Origin: Coccinella septempunctata
Lineage: Eukaryota > Arthropoda > Insecta > Coleoptera > Coccinellidae
Direction: 5' to 3'
DNA length: 64,000 nt
NCBI RefSeq assembly: GCF_907165205.1
Contig: NC_058195.1
Coordinates: 4,650,001-4,714,000 of the forward strand
The position numbers and the translations under genes were made by a program. The notes under the pieces were generated by a model. It had not been told where the DNA came from, ran no database searches, and saw nothing but the letters and a program-made list of their open reading frames with translations. Below, one piece after another: positions 35,334-47,800 of the stretch; within the stretch, counting starts at the first letter, position 1, and each line of letters begins with the position of its first letter.

Positions 35334-36824
35334 TCAACAATGCTTGCCCATAATCATGAAATATAAATAACAAACAAAGAAACCAAAAACAACCAACAGT
35401 ATATGTGAAATGTATTCTCTAGGAATTGGAAGTTTTCTTTTTCTGGACAATAAGCTCAGCGCTTTTATTTTTCCCTCGCTGTAAGGCGCGTAACGTATAC
35501 TTTGTAGCATCTCTCCAAATTTGTCGATCGATTTCTCCAAAATGGGCTTCTGATGGGAGAAAGTATCGAAGGAGAACTTTCCGTGATATGCCCCCAAACC
35601 ACTGTTACCAACCCCTCCAAACGGTAGAGCGTCGCAAGCGAAATGCATGATGGTATCATTGACGCAAACACCACCACTGGAGGTTTGCTCCTCGAAAAGA
35701 TTAACCAGACTCTTGTCATTGGAAAAAACATAAAGGGCCAGTGGTTTTTCCCTAGCGTTAATGAAAGAAATAGCCTCAGCTGCGTTATTCACCCTTATGA
35801 TAGGCAAAATAGGTCCAAATATCTCATCTTTCATTAGTGGACTGTTAGGATCGACGTTGACACAAATGGTTGGTTCGATGTAGCGCTGACTGGCATCGTG
35901 GTGTCCCCCATGGGCTATTTCTTGTCCCTCCAGAAGTCCCACGAGTCTGTTGAAATGATTATTGTTGATTATTCTGCAATAATCAGGCGAATCTTTCATA
36001 TCTTCGCCAAACTGCGTCTTCTGGGCCTTCTTGAAAGCTTCTATAAATTTTTTTTCGACTTCCTGAGAACATAAAACGTAATCTGGTGCTATGCACGTTT
36101 GCCCTGAATTGAGTGCTTTGCCCCAGAAGATTCTTGCAGCCGCAATGTCCATATCAACCGTTGAATCCAAGTAGCAAGGGCTTTTACCTCCTAGTTCTAG
36201 GGTTGTGGGTGTTAAATTCTTGGCTGCGCATTGGGCAACTATAGCTCCAACTCTAGTGGATCCGGTATAGAAGATATAATCGAATCTATGTTGCAATAAC
36301 TGTTGGGTTTCTGCAGGTCCTCCCAGAAACACTTTGTAGCAGTTGGTATCCAAATATTTGGGCAATAGCTCAGCTATAATCTTAGCTGTTGCTGGTGACA
36401 ATTCTGATGGTTTAACTATAACGCAGTTACCGGCAGCTATTGCACCAATAAGCGGGGATAAAGCTAGGGTCAGAGGGTAGTTCCAGGCACCCACAACTAG
36501 AACAACTCCATACGGTTCTGGCAATATTTGAACTTTGTCCATTATGTTCACCAAGTCCTTCTCCACTGATCTGGGTTTGGACCAATCCGACAGGTTATGG
36601 ATCATGTTGAGGGCGTCATTCTTGAGAATTTCAATCTCGCAGACCATGCTCTCTTGGGTGCTCTTGTGTAGATCGTCGCGTAAAGCATCCAGAATGAGGT
36701 TGGTGTTCTCCTCAACTAGTTTGATTATGTTGTTCAGCTGTCTCTCTCGGAATTTCAGCGGTCTAGTCAAGCCGCTGTTGAAGGAGTTCCTCAGGTTTGC
36801 GAGCATCTCGGAAGGGTTCTGCAT
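35334..36824 (-). CDS. Aldh3: aldehyde dehydrogenase class 3 (fatty aldehyde dehydrogenase type), paralogue B
   Basis: A single uninterrupted frame. It is open to a Met at 36884, but I choose the Met at 36822-36824 (MQNPSEML) because a consensus acceptor (TTTTGCGTTTTCAG) ends 8 bases upstream. The 20 extra codons are therefore 5' intron sequence, and the resulting 496 residues equal paralogue C. Catalytic features: N115 in GAWNYP, E210 in LELGGKSP, C244 in GQTCIAPDY, and LPFGGVGNSGLGAYHG. A hydrophobic C-terminal anchor spans about residues 470-490 (HILLVVFGFFVCYLYFMI). It is closer in sequence to paralogue A than to C by eye (shared GPxExxQLLQxRFDYIFYTG, GQEI/VVHGG-type loops). The promoter side faces the foldback element at 37452-39267. 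Confidence 0.97.
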   Translation of the reverse strand: MQNPSEMLANLRNSFNSGLTRPLKFRERQLNNIIKLVEENTNLILDALRDDLHKSTQESMVCEIEILKNDALNMIHNLSDWSKPRSVEKDLVNIMDKVQILPEPYGVVLVVGAWNYPLTLALSPLIGAIAAGNCVIVKPSELSPATAKIIAELLPKYLDTNCYKVFLGGPAETQQLLQHRFDYIFYTGSTRVGAIVAQCAAKNLTPTTLELGGKSPCYLDSTVDMDIAAARIFWGKALNSGQTCIAPDYVLCSQEVEKKFIEAFKKAQKTQFGEDMKDSPDYCRIINNNHFNRLVGLLEGQEIAHGGHHDASQRYIEPTICVNVDPNSPLMKDEIFGPILPIIRVNNAAEAISFINAREKPLALYVFSNDKSLVNLFEEQTSSGGVCVNDTIMHFACDALPFGGVGNSGLGAYHGKFSFDTFSHQKPILEKSIDKFGEMLQSIRYAPYSEGKIKALSLLSRKRKLPIPREYISHILLVVFGFFVCYLYFMIMGKHC

Positions 36825-37451
36825 CTTGGGATCTGAAAACGCAAAAATCATAAAATATTTTCGTTCGTTCTCAAGCGAAACCATTGAGAATTTTCAGCTC
36901 GAAGATCTTGTCATATTTTGACGGGAATATAATAAGGACTCACTGTCCAGAATTAATTCTCAAATACGTCCCTGTAAGTTGATATCCTGTCTTTGCAAGA
37001 GTGCTTGCATAGATTATTCTGAAGTTGAGGTGTGAAATTGATGGAATCATTGATTATGCTGATTATATATTTATGAGCTATTGTACATTGTTTTCAACAT
37101 GAACTGATAACAAAAAAATTTCTTCATTCTGATATATGTTCAAAAATATCGTCAAAAGAAGCTTTTACAATAGTTTCAATTCAAACCGGAAATTTTCCAG
37201 TGTCAAAGTGGAATTGAGTCTGGATTGGCATGATCCATTAAATCATCACCGTATTTGAATTATTTTAGTCCTCCTGAAATTCTCTTTACAACTTTGAATC
37301 CCACTAGTATTTTTAAAGTACGAAATTAGCAAAAGTTTATTGAATGAATAAAAATTTTATCTTTTTGTAGTTCTTGTTTTTTGAGTTACAAAGCCTAATG
37401 TGCTTGAAATACTCTGCGAAATTTCATACAGAGACGTCATTTTCAATTCAA
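36825..37451. other. 5' flank of aldehyde dehydrogenase B
   Basis: Contains the 3' splice site of a 5' untranslated intron immediately upstream of the start and presumably the promoter. No separate gene. Confidence 0.4.
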
Positions 37452-39267
37452 TACAGGGTCTTTCACGAGGAACCTCACCCATATTTATACGGGAAACTAC
37501 TGAACGTATTTTCATGAAATTCAGCACTTTTAAGTATTTCACGATGCTGATGAAATCTAAAATATTTTCAAGGCATGATCACCTCCGGTTTTTCCGGAAA
37601 TGACGTCAACTTCCGTTTTTCAAATTAGAACACCATTTTTTTATTGCGGAAATAGATTCCTTAGAAAATTTCAAGTTATTTTGATGTAACATATTTCAGT
37701 TTTGGTTGGAAAATTCTATCTGAGCGGGAAAATTCGAAAAAAAAATTGAAAATAGAGCTCCGCTGAAACAAGAATAACTTCGAGGTTTTAGGATGGAAAA
37801 TTTTCATTTTTGGGATTTTTCAAGATGTAAGATTGATATATCCACTTTAAAAATCGAAATCGCGATTCATGATACAGGGGGTGAAAAAATCGCTTTCAAA
37901 GTTAGGGATGACAAAATCGTGAAAAATCAATTTTTTCAAATTAGAACCCCATTTTTTTTATGGCAGATATTGAATCTACGTTAAAAAATAAGGTGAGTGT
38001 ATGCATCACACCCTTGCCCTATAATGGATATTTTCTGAGTTATTCACAAAAAACTGTTTTTCGTCTTGAATTTTCAGCTATTTCTTTTCCCTTCACGCCA
38101 AAAAGATGAAATTTTCAGGAACTGTTATTTGAACCCTGCTGTAGATTTTTCACCCCTTCTTGAAACCGACTTCAAGTTACTATTAGGAGAACCATGGCAA
38201 ACTCTCGCAGTTATAACTAGAGAAGATGCTCAAAGTTTTGACCGTTAATTTCTAGACATTTATTTATACGTATAGTGATCGATTTTATAACTTAATACGA
38301 ATTATCACCAAATTAATAGTAAACACAAAATGCTACTGAATAAAGAGGAATTTGGCAGATGTAATTAATGATATCTATCATTAAAAAACAAGAATGTAAA
38401 ACATGTTAAGTTTTTGCATATGGTTCATAAGGAATTATTTATTCATCACTGGAGAGAAAACCGATGGCCGATTAGTTGAAATAAAGAGGTTTCCGATACA
38501 AATTCGAATCAAAATTCGCCATCTATTTAGGAACAACCTGTAAATTTTTTCTCTTGCATGTTATGGTAGTAAAATCTAAAACATGGTTTAAGTAACAGTT
38601 CCTGAAAATTTCATCTTTTTGGCGTGAAGGGAAAAGAAATAGCTGAAAATTCAAGACGAAAAACAGTTTTTTGTGAATAACTCAGAAAATATCCACTTTA
38701 GGGCAAGGGTGTGATGCATATACTCACATTATTTTTTAACGTAGATTCAATATCTGCCATAAAAAAATGGGGTTCTAATTTGAAAAAATTGATTTTTCAC
38801 GATTTTGTCATCCCTAACTTTGAAAGCGATTTTTTCAACCCCTGTATCATGAATCGCGATTTCGATTTTTAAAGTGGATACATCAATTTTACATCTTGAA
38901 AAATCCCAAAAATGAAAATTTTCCATCCAAAAACCTCGAAGTTATTCTTGTTTCAGCGGAGCTCTATTTTCGATTTTTTTTTCGAATTTTCCCGCTCAGA
39001 GAGAATTTTCCAACCAAAACTGAAAAATGTTACATCAAAATAACTTGAAATTTTCTAAGGAATCTATTTCCGCAATAAAAAAATGGTGTTCTAATTTGAA
39101 AAACGGAAGTTGACGTCATTTCCGGAAAAACCGGAGGTGCTCATGCCTTGAAAATATTTTAGATTTCATCAGCATCGTGAAATACTTATAAGTGCTGAAT
39201 TTCATGAAAATACGTTCAGTAGTTTCCCGTATAAATATGGGTGAGGTTCCTCGTGAAAGACCCTGTA
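37452..39267. mobile_element. foldback element: 0.69-kb inverted arms around a 0.44-kb spacer
   Basis: The left arm (37452-38137) and right arm (38582-39267) are inverted copies with only scattered mismatches. Both ends read TA then CAGGGTCTTTCACGAGG inward, and a TA flanks each end, fitting a TA target duplication. The spacer at 38138-38581 carries no open frame. Neither arm encodes a recognisable transposase, so this is a non-autonomous element. Near-identity of the arms implies recent insertion or ongoing correction between arms. If transcribed through, it would fold into a dsRNA stem of nearly 690 bp. It lies 0.6 kb upstream of aldehyde dehydrogenase B. Confidence 0.9.
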
Positions 39268-41869
39268 TAAGAATGAACTTCATAACATAACTTTTCCTTT
39301 ATATAGCTCCTGCAGTTTTAGGAATATTTGGCTCAAAGTTGAAACATTCCTTGAGCTGAAGGTTCTGCATAATTGAACGAGGCAAATAATAATGAAAATG
39401 TACAGGGTAATATTTTTTCCGCGGTCGTTCTCTCTTAATCTCCCCAGGATTTCCTTGAAGTTTTTATTCCAAAAATATGAATTCAATTCTTTGTTTTTTT
39501 TTCTCAAACTTTTCTAATATCTGTTATTTTTTAATCTCTGATCAATCTTAAGAAAATTGCTGCTGAAAGTAAGGCTGTTATTATCAAGATACAAACGGAC
39601 GTGAATATTACAGTTCAGGGTTTTAAAACACGCTTAGGCAAAAACATCTAGGATTGAGTAGAAAACAGGCCAGTATCGACAATAAACCAAATATTTATAA
39701 GGAGATCTGGAAATGCTTCTTTTATTCGTTTTCATTGTAAGTTTTGAGTTTTTAAATTCATATCTACTATTATTACAGTGACTGCGATTAATATTAATGT
39801 GCTCAATATCTGCAAGATGATATCAACTGACCTTCAGGAATGCAAAAAACTGAACGTTATACTTTATTCATACGTATAATTCTGAAAAGCGTCTATGTTA
39901 ATTAGTTGGTTGAAGTATGCTCGTTACAGCCATTGAAAAAGTAGATGGTTGGTGCTGATTGGTTTCTGAAGGAATTCTATTGAACGTAGGTCATATAATA
40001 GGTCATTTTACGACCAAATGAATTCCATATCGCCATGGTGAAATTGGGTAATGAACATTCTTCCAAAAATAGCAGTTTCTATAGAATTTTTAATTATGTC
40101 ATTTCACAGTTCATTTTGAGGCATTGTTCAATAACGCACCATTTTTTCTATTTAGAATTTTAGACATATCTGAAGAAATGAAAAAATTTTCACTTGGTCT
40201 AGGAATTTATTAATCCTCATACAAAATTCAATTATAAAGGATGAATGATAACATACAAAGGTATATTCACTTCAGAAAATAAAAAACTTACTAAAGAACT
40301 AAGAAATCTATAACTCTCCAATAAAAGAATAAAATTGGAGATCGATAATGATCAATTATTGATCAAGACGAGAATAAATTCAAACGAAATATGGTTGTTT
40401 TTCAAAAGGAATATCAGATACCTTCAGCTTAGTTTATCCAGTATACTTTTCTATACTTTATATGTGATCCATGCACCAATAAAACCAACACAAAAAAACT
40501 GTTAACACTGCCGTAAAGCACCTTATAAAGGTGTAACAGAATGACTGTAGGCAGAAACAATAATTGTTCAATTCGGATTGTTAATGAAAGCACATCCGAT
40601 GCGAACAATGTGAATCAAATAAACGAGTTTGGGCGATAATATAGAATGTTATCATTAACCTTACAGTATCACTTGAATAGATGGGTTTACATAAATAGAT
40701 ATAAATTTATGGAATCTGCTCTTTCAAGTTCTCAATTATTATCATTCCATAAAAACGACGCGGAAAAGTAAGTAGGTACCAAGATTTTATGGAGAATTCT
40801 TGCATGATAGAGGTGTGTATATTCCCGAAAAAATTCTCTACGACCGTTCTCCAACGAAAAGACTCAGCGTTTTACATTGTACTGGGTTTGATCCACTCAT
40901 TCTGACTATTGAAATACTCATAATTGCTATTAATTGTAAATTGACATTGCGACTATTAAACATCGTTGAGTTGGTTGTTAAATACCTGATAGTGTTAAAG
41001 GACGTGTATTTTATCTCCTCATAATAACGACAATCATGGGTGCAAGCATATTCATGGATACAAGCCTGAATTTGCATACATTTATCCTCGTCTAAACCTC
41101 AAAGGGAAAAACAAAAATAGATAGCTTAGAACGCAACAAGGAGGATATTTTTTCATAAAAAACACTTACAATGTCATATTATAAAGGTTTAAATTTACTC
41201 ATTAAAAGTTGAATTTTTGAACTATTTATATTGAAAAAACAAAGCTTCAGACATATATATGAACTTATGCGCGAAAAAAATTAACCACTTTTTAAGGAAT
41301 AATGCAAAAAATTTTGAATACTCACTGTTGGTCATCGTTAAACACTCGCTGAAACCCTCAAACTGCTATAGATGAACTTTGAAAGAACCGAAGTATATCA
41401 GTCCAAAACAACAAATAATGTATCAGATTCAGATCTTGAATTCAAATAGGAACTGAAAAATTATAAACGAAGGTCTAAAATTAATTATATCGAGGAACAA
41501 CACTGTCAAGGTAATTCAGTTTTTGGTAGGTTCCGATAGCATTGAATTTGAATGGGGCATGATATGCAGGAGATTCACTAATGGATGCGGTAGAACTCGA
41601 AGTTTGAGACTGGTCATGGAAAAGCTAACTCTGTCGGGAAAATGCATATACAAGAGTGCAAAGGTTACGATTCCTACTATTAGCTATCGCCGTAGTCTTA
41701 CCTATATTGACACAACGTTTCAAATATATGAACATATAGGATTACACAAAGATAAGGACTTTTTAAACCTAGAATCGCAAGAATATACTCAGTGTCCACA
41801 TTCAAAGTCCCATAAGTGATACCTATTTTCGGCTTTACGATAATTTTTATTGAAGATGTGCGATGCGCA
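39268..41869. other. intergenic, nothing recognised
   Basis: AT-rich DNA between the foldback element and the satellite array. The frames at 40800-41024, 40838-41077 and 41523-41819 have no domain, overlap on opposite strands or lack splice support. Confidence 0.45.
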
Positions 41870-44800
41870 AGCCATTTCCAAGATGAAAATTTTAACGGAA
41901 GGTGATAGGCTCTCGGGTATGATTGCAATAGATTAAGCTTATTCGAAAACCTCTATTTTCATACCAAAATTTCAGATATCTGACACTGTTAAAAAAAAAA
42001 TCGAATTTATTGTTTTTCCATTTTTCATTTTCCAGTTCACTTTGAAGTGCTCTCTGGTGTGCAATTCTCTATAAAATCATCAACTGTTAGGTGTGGTGGA
42101 AGCAACAGAGTGAGTTCTATACACTCCATGTCCTAAGACAGAATTAGGACCCCCTGATTTTCATGCAGAGGAGCAAATAGGTCATTTTAGGGGGGTCTAA
42201 CCCCTTGCTCATTTTTGACCCAAAAAATCGAGATTTTCGAAATTGAGTTTTTATGCTAGGATGAAAGCCTCATCAACGCTGATTACGAAACCGAAAATCC
42301 CAATTGGATCAGACGAATATAACAGGAGATATCGCAGATTGAAATTTGCAATTTTTGAAAAATGCCATTTCCAGGATGAAAATCTAAACAGAGGGAGATA
42401 GGCTCTCCGGAATGCTTGCAATAGATTCAGCGTATTCGAAAACCTATATTTTCATACCAAAATTTCAGATATCTGACACTGTTTAGAAAAAAATCGAATT
42501 TAATGTTTTTCCATCTTTCATTTTCCAGTTCACTTTGAAGTGCTCTCTGGAGTGCAATTCTCTATGAAATCATCTACTGTTAGGTTTGGTGGAAGCAACA
42601 GAGTGGGTTTCATATACTCCATGTCCTAAGACAGTAGTGGGACATCCTGATTCTCATGCAGAGGAGCAAATAGGTCGTTTTAGGGGGTCTAACCCCTTGC
42701 TCATTTTTGACCCAAAAAATCGAGATTTTCGATATCAAGTTTTTATGCTAGGGTGATAGCCTTGGCAATGCTAATTATAAAACTGGAAATCCCAATTGGA
42801 TCAGACGAATATAACAGGAGATATCGCAGATTGAAATTTGCAATTTTTGAAAAATTCCATTTCCGAGATGAAAATTTTAACGGAGGGAGATAGGCTTTCG
42901 GAAATGCTTGCAATAGATTCAGCGTATTCGAAAACCCATATTTTTATACCAAAATTTCAGATATCTGACACTGTTTAGAAAAAAATCGAATTTATTGTTT
43001 TTCCATTTTTCATTTTCCAGTTCACTTTGAAGTGCTCTCTGGAGTGCAATTCTCTATGAAATCATCTACTGTTAGGTTTGGTGGAAGCAACAGAGTGAGT
43101 TTTATACACTCCATGTCCTGAGACAGTAGTAGGACACCCTGATTTTCATGCAGAGGAGCAAATATGTCATTTTAGGGGGGTCTAACCCCTTGCTCATTTT
43201 TGACCCGAAAAATCGAGATTTTCGATATCGAGTTTTTATGCTAGGGTGATAGCCTTGGCAATGCTGATTATAAAACTGGAAATCCCAATTGGATCAGACG
43301 AATATAACAGGAGATATCGCAGATTGAAATTTGCAATTTTTGAAAAATTCCATTTCCGAGATGAAAATTTTAACGGAGGGAGATAGGCTTTCTGAAATAA
43401 TTGCAATGGATTCAGCGTATTCGAAAACCTATATTTTCATACCAAAATTTCAGATATCTGACACTGTTTAGAAAAAAATCGAATTTAATGTTTTTCCATC
43501 TTTCATTTTCCAGTTCACTTTGAAGTGCTCTCTGGAGTGCAATTCTCTATGAAATCATCTACTGTTAGGTTTGGTGGAAGCAACAGAGTGGGTTTTATAC
43601 ACTCCATGTCCTAAGACAGTAGTAGGACACCCTGATTTTCATGCAGAGGAGCAAATATGTCATTTTAGGGGGGTCTAACCACTTGCTCATTTTTGACCCA
43701 AAAAATCGAGATTTTAGAAATTGAGTTTTCATGCTGGGGTGAAAGCCTCATCAACGCTGATTACGAGACCGAAAATCCCAATTGGATCAGACGAATATAA
43801 CAGGAGATATCGCAGATTGAAATTTGCAATTTTTGAAAAATTCCATTTCCGAGATGAAAATTTTAACGGAGGGAGATAAGCTTTCGGGAATGCTTGCAAT
43901 AGATTCAGCGTATTCGAAAACCTATATTTTCATACCAAAATTTCAGATATCTGACACTGTTTAGAGAAAAATAGAATTTATTGTTTTTCCATTTTTCATT
44001 TTGCAGTTCACTTTGAAGTGCTCTCTGGAGTGCAATTCTCTATGAAATCATCTACTGTTAGGTTTGGTGGAAGCAACAGAGTGAGTTTTATACACTCCAT
44101 GTCCTAAGACAGTAGTAGGACACCCTGATTTTCATGCAGAGGAGCAAATATGTCATTTTAGGGGGGTCTAACCCCTTGCTCATTTTTGACCCGAAAAATC
44201 GAGATTTTCGATATCGAGTTTTTATGCTAGGGTGATAGCCTTGGCAATGCTGATTATAAAACTGGAAATCCCAATTGGATCAGACGAATATAACAGGAGA
44301 TATCGCAGATTGAAATTTGCAATTTTTGAAAAATTCCATTTCAGAGATGAAAATTTTAACGGAGGGAGATAGGCTTTCGGAAATGCTTGCAATAGATTCA
44401 GCGTATTCGAAAACCTATATTTTCATACCAAAATTTCAGATATCTGACACTGTTTAGAGAAAAATCGAATTTATTGTTTTTCCATTTTTCATTTTCCAGT
44501 TCACTTTGAAGTGCTCTCTGGAGTGCAATTTTCTATGAAATCAACTACTGTTAGGTTTGGTGGAAGCAACAGAGTGAGTTTTATACACTCCATGTCCTAA
44601 GACAGTAGTAAGACACACTGATTTTCATGCACAGGAGCAAATATGTCATTTTAGGGGGGTCTAACCCCTTGCTCATTTTTGACCCAAAAAATCGAGATTT
44701 TCGAAATTGAGTTTTTATGCTAGGATGAAAGCCTTATCAATGCTGATTACGAAACCGAGAATCCCAATTGGATCAGACGAATATAACAGGAGATATCGCA

Positions 44801-47800
44801 GATTGAAGTTTGCAATTTTAAAAAAAATTTCATTTCCGAGATGAAAATTTTAACGGAGGGAGATAGGCTTTCGGAAATGCTTGCAATAGATTCAGCGTAT
44901 TCGAAAACCTATATTTTCATCCCAAAATTTCAGATATCTGACACTGTTCAGAGAAAAATCGAATTTATTGTTTTTCCATTTTTCATTTTCCAGTTCACTT
45001 TGAAGTGCTCTCTGGAGTGCAATTTTCTATGAAATCAACTACTGTTAGGTTTGGTGGAAGCAACAGAGTGAGTTTTATACACTCCATGTCCTAAGACAGT
45101 AGTAGGACACACTGATTTTCATGCACAGGAGCAAATATGTCATTTTAGGGGGGTCTAACCCCTTGCTCATTTTTGACCCAAAAAATCGAGATTTTCGAAA
45201 TTGAGTTTTTATGCTAGGATGAAAGCCTTATCAATGCTGATTACGAAACCGAAAATCCCAATTGGATCAGACGAATATAACAGGAGATATCGCAGATTGA
45301 AATTTGCAATTTTTGAAAAATGACATTTCCAAGATGAAAATCTAAACGAAAGGAGAGAGGCATTCGAAATTGCTTGTAATAGATTCATCGTGTTCGAAAA
45401 CCCATATTTTCATACCAAACTTTTCAATATCTGACACTGTTTAGAAAAAAATTGATTTTATTGTTTTTCCATTTTTCATTTTCCAGTTCACTTTGAAGTG
45501 CTCTCTGGAGTGCAATTCTCTATGAAATCATCAACTGTTAGGTTTGGTGGAAGCAACAGAGCGAGTTTTATACACTCCATGTCCTAACACAGTAGTAGGA
45601 CACCCTGATTTTCATGCACAGGAGCAAATATGTCATTTTAGGGGGGTCTAACCCCTTGCTCATTTTTTACCCAAAAAATCGAGATTTTCGAAATTGAGTT
45701 TTTATGCTAGGATGAAAGCTTTATCAATGCTGATTACGAAACCGAAAATCCCAATTGGATCAGACGAATATAACAGGAGATATCGCAGATTGAAATTTGC
45801 AATTTTTGAAAAATTCCATTTCCGAGATGAAAATTTTAACGGAGGGAGATAGGCTTTCGGAAATGCTTGCAATAGATTCAGCGTATTCGAAAACCTATAT
45901 TTTCATACCAAAATTTCAGATATCTGACACTGTTTAGAGAAAAATCGATTTTATTGTTTTTCCATTTTTCATTTTCCAGTTCACTTTGAAGTGCTCTCTG
46001 GAGTGCAATTTTCTATGAAATCAACTACTGTTAGGTTTGGTGGAAGCAACAGAGTGAGTTTTATACACTCCATGTCCTAAGACAGTAGTAGGACACACTG
46101 ATTTTCATGCACAGGAGCAAATATGTCATTTTAGGGGGGTCTAACCCCTTGCTCATTTTTGACCCAAAAAATCGAGATTTTCGAAATTGAGTTTTTATGC
46201 TAGGATAAAAGCCTTATCAATGCTGATTACGAAACCGAAAATCCCAATTGGATCAGACGAATATAACAGGAGATATCGCAGATTGAAGTTTGCAATTTTT
46301 GAAAAATTCCATTTCCGAGATGAAAATTTTAACGGAGGGAGATAGGCTTTCGGAAATGCTTGCAATAGATTCAGCGTATTCGAAAACCTATATTTTCATA
46401 CCAAAATTTCAGATATCTGACACTGTTTAGAGAAAAATCGAATTTATTGTTTTTCCATTTTTCATTTTCCAGTTCACTTTGAAGTGCTCTCTGGAGTGCA
46501 ATTTTCTATGAAATCAACTACTGTTAGGTTTGGTGGAAGCAACAGAGTGAGTTTTATACACTCCATGTCCTAAGACAGTAGTAGGACACACTGATTTTCA
46601 TGCACAGGAGCAAATATGTCATTTTAGGGGGGTCTAACCCCTTGCTCATTTTTGACCCAAAAAATCGAGATTTTCGAAATTGAGTTTTTATGCTAGGATG
46701 AAAGCCTTATCAATGCTGATTACGAAACCGAAAATCCCAATTGGATCAGACGAATATAACAGGAGATATCGCAGATTGAAGTTTGCAATTTTTGAAAAAT
46801 TCCTTTTCCGAGATGAAAATTTTAACGGAGGGAGATAGACTTTCGGAAATGCTTGCAATAGATTCAGCGTATTCGAAAACCTATATTTTCATACCAAAAT
46901 TTCAGATATCTGACACTGTTTAGAGAAAAATCGAATTTATTGTTTTTCCATTTTTCATTTTCCAGTTCACTTTGAAGTGCTCTCTGGAGTGCAATTTTCT
47001 ATGAAATCAACTACTGTTAGGTTTGGTGGAAGCAACAGAGTGAGTTTTATACACTCCATGTCCTAAGACAGTAGTAGGACACACTGATTTTCATGCACAG
47101 GAGCAAATATGTCATTTTAGGAGGGTCTAACCCCTTGCTCATTTTTGACCCAAAAAATCGAGATTTTCGAAATTGAGTTTTTATGCTAGGATGAAAGCCT
47201 CATCGATGCTGATTACGAAACCGATAATCCCAATTGGATCAGACGAATATAACAGGAGATATCGCAGATTGAAATTTGCAATTTTTGAAAAATTCCAATT
47301 CCGAGATGAAAATTTTAACGGAGGGAGATAGGCTTTCGGGAATGCTCGCAATAGATTCAGCGTATTCGAAAACCTATATTTTCATACCAAAATTTCAGAT
47401 ATCTGACACTGTTTAGAAAAAAATCGAATTTATTATTTTTCCATTTTTCATTTTCCAGTTCACTTTGAAGTGCTCTCTGGAGTGCAATTCTCTATGGAAT
47501 CATCAACTGTTAGGTTTGGTGGAAGCAACAGAGTGAGTTTTATACACTTCATGTCCTGAGACAGTAGTAGGACACCCTGATTTTCATGCAGAGTAGCAAA
47601 TATGTCATTTTAGGGGGGTCTAACCCCTTGCTCATTTTTGACCCAAAAAATCGAGATTTTCGAAATTGAGTTTTTATGCTAGGATGAAAGCCTTATCAAT
47701 GCTTATTACGAAACCGAAAATCCCAATTGGATCAGACAAATATAACAGGAGATATCGCAGATTGAAATTTGCAATTTTTGAAAAATTCCATTTCCGAGAT

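Noticed and set aside
36825..36884. N-terminal 20-residue extension of aldehyde dehydrogenase B
   Set aside because: A consensus acceptor ends just before the inner Met, and the shortened protein matches the length of its paralogue. The extension is intron sequence.
41523..41819. 98-codon plus-strand frame before the satellite
   Set aside because: No domain and no splice support. Its minus-strand counterpart (41698-41928) is equally long and runs into the satellite, so both look like chance.
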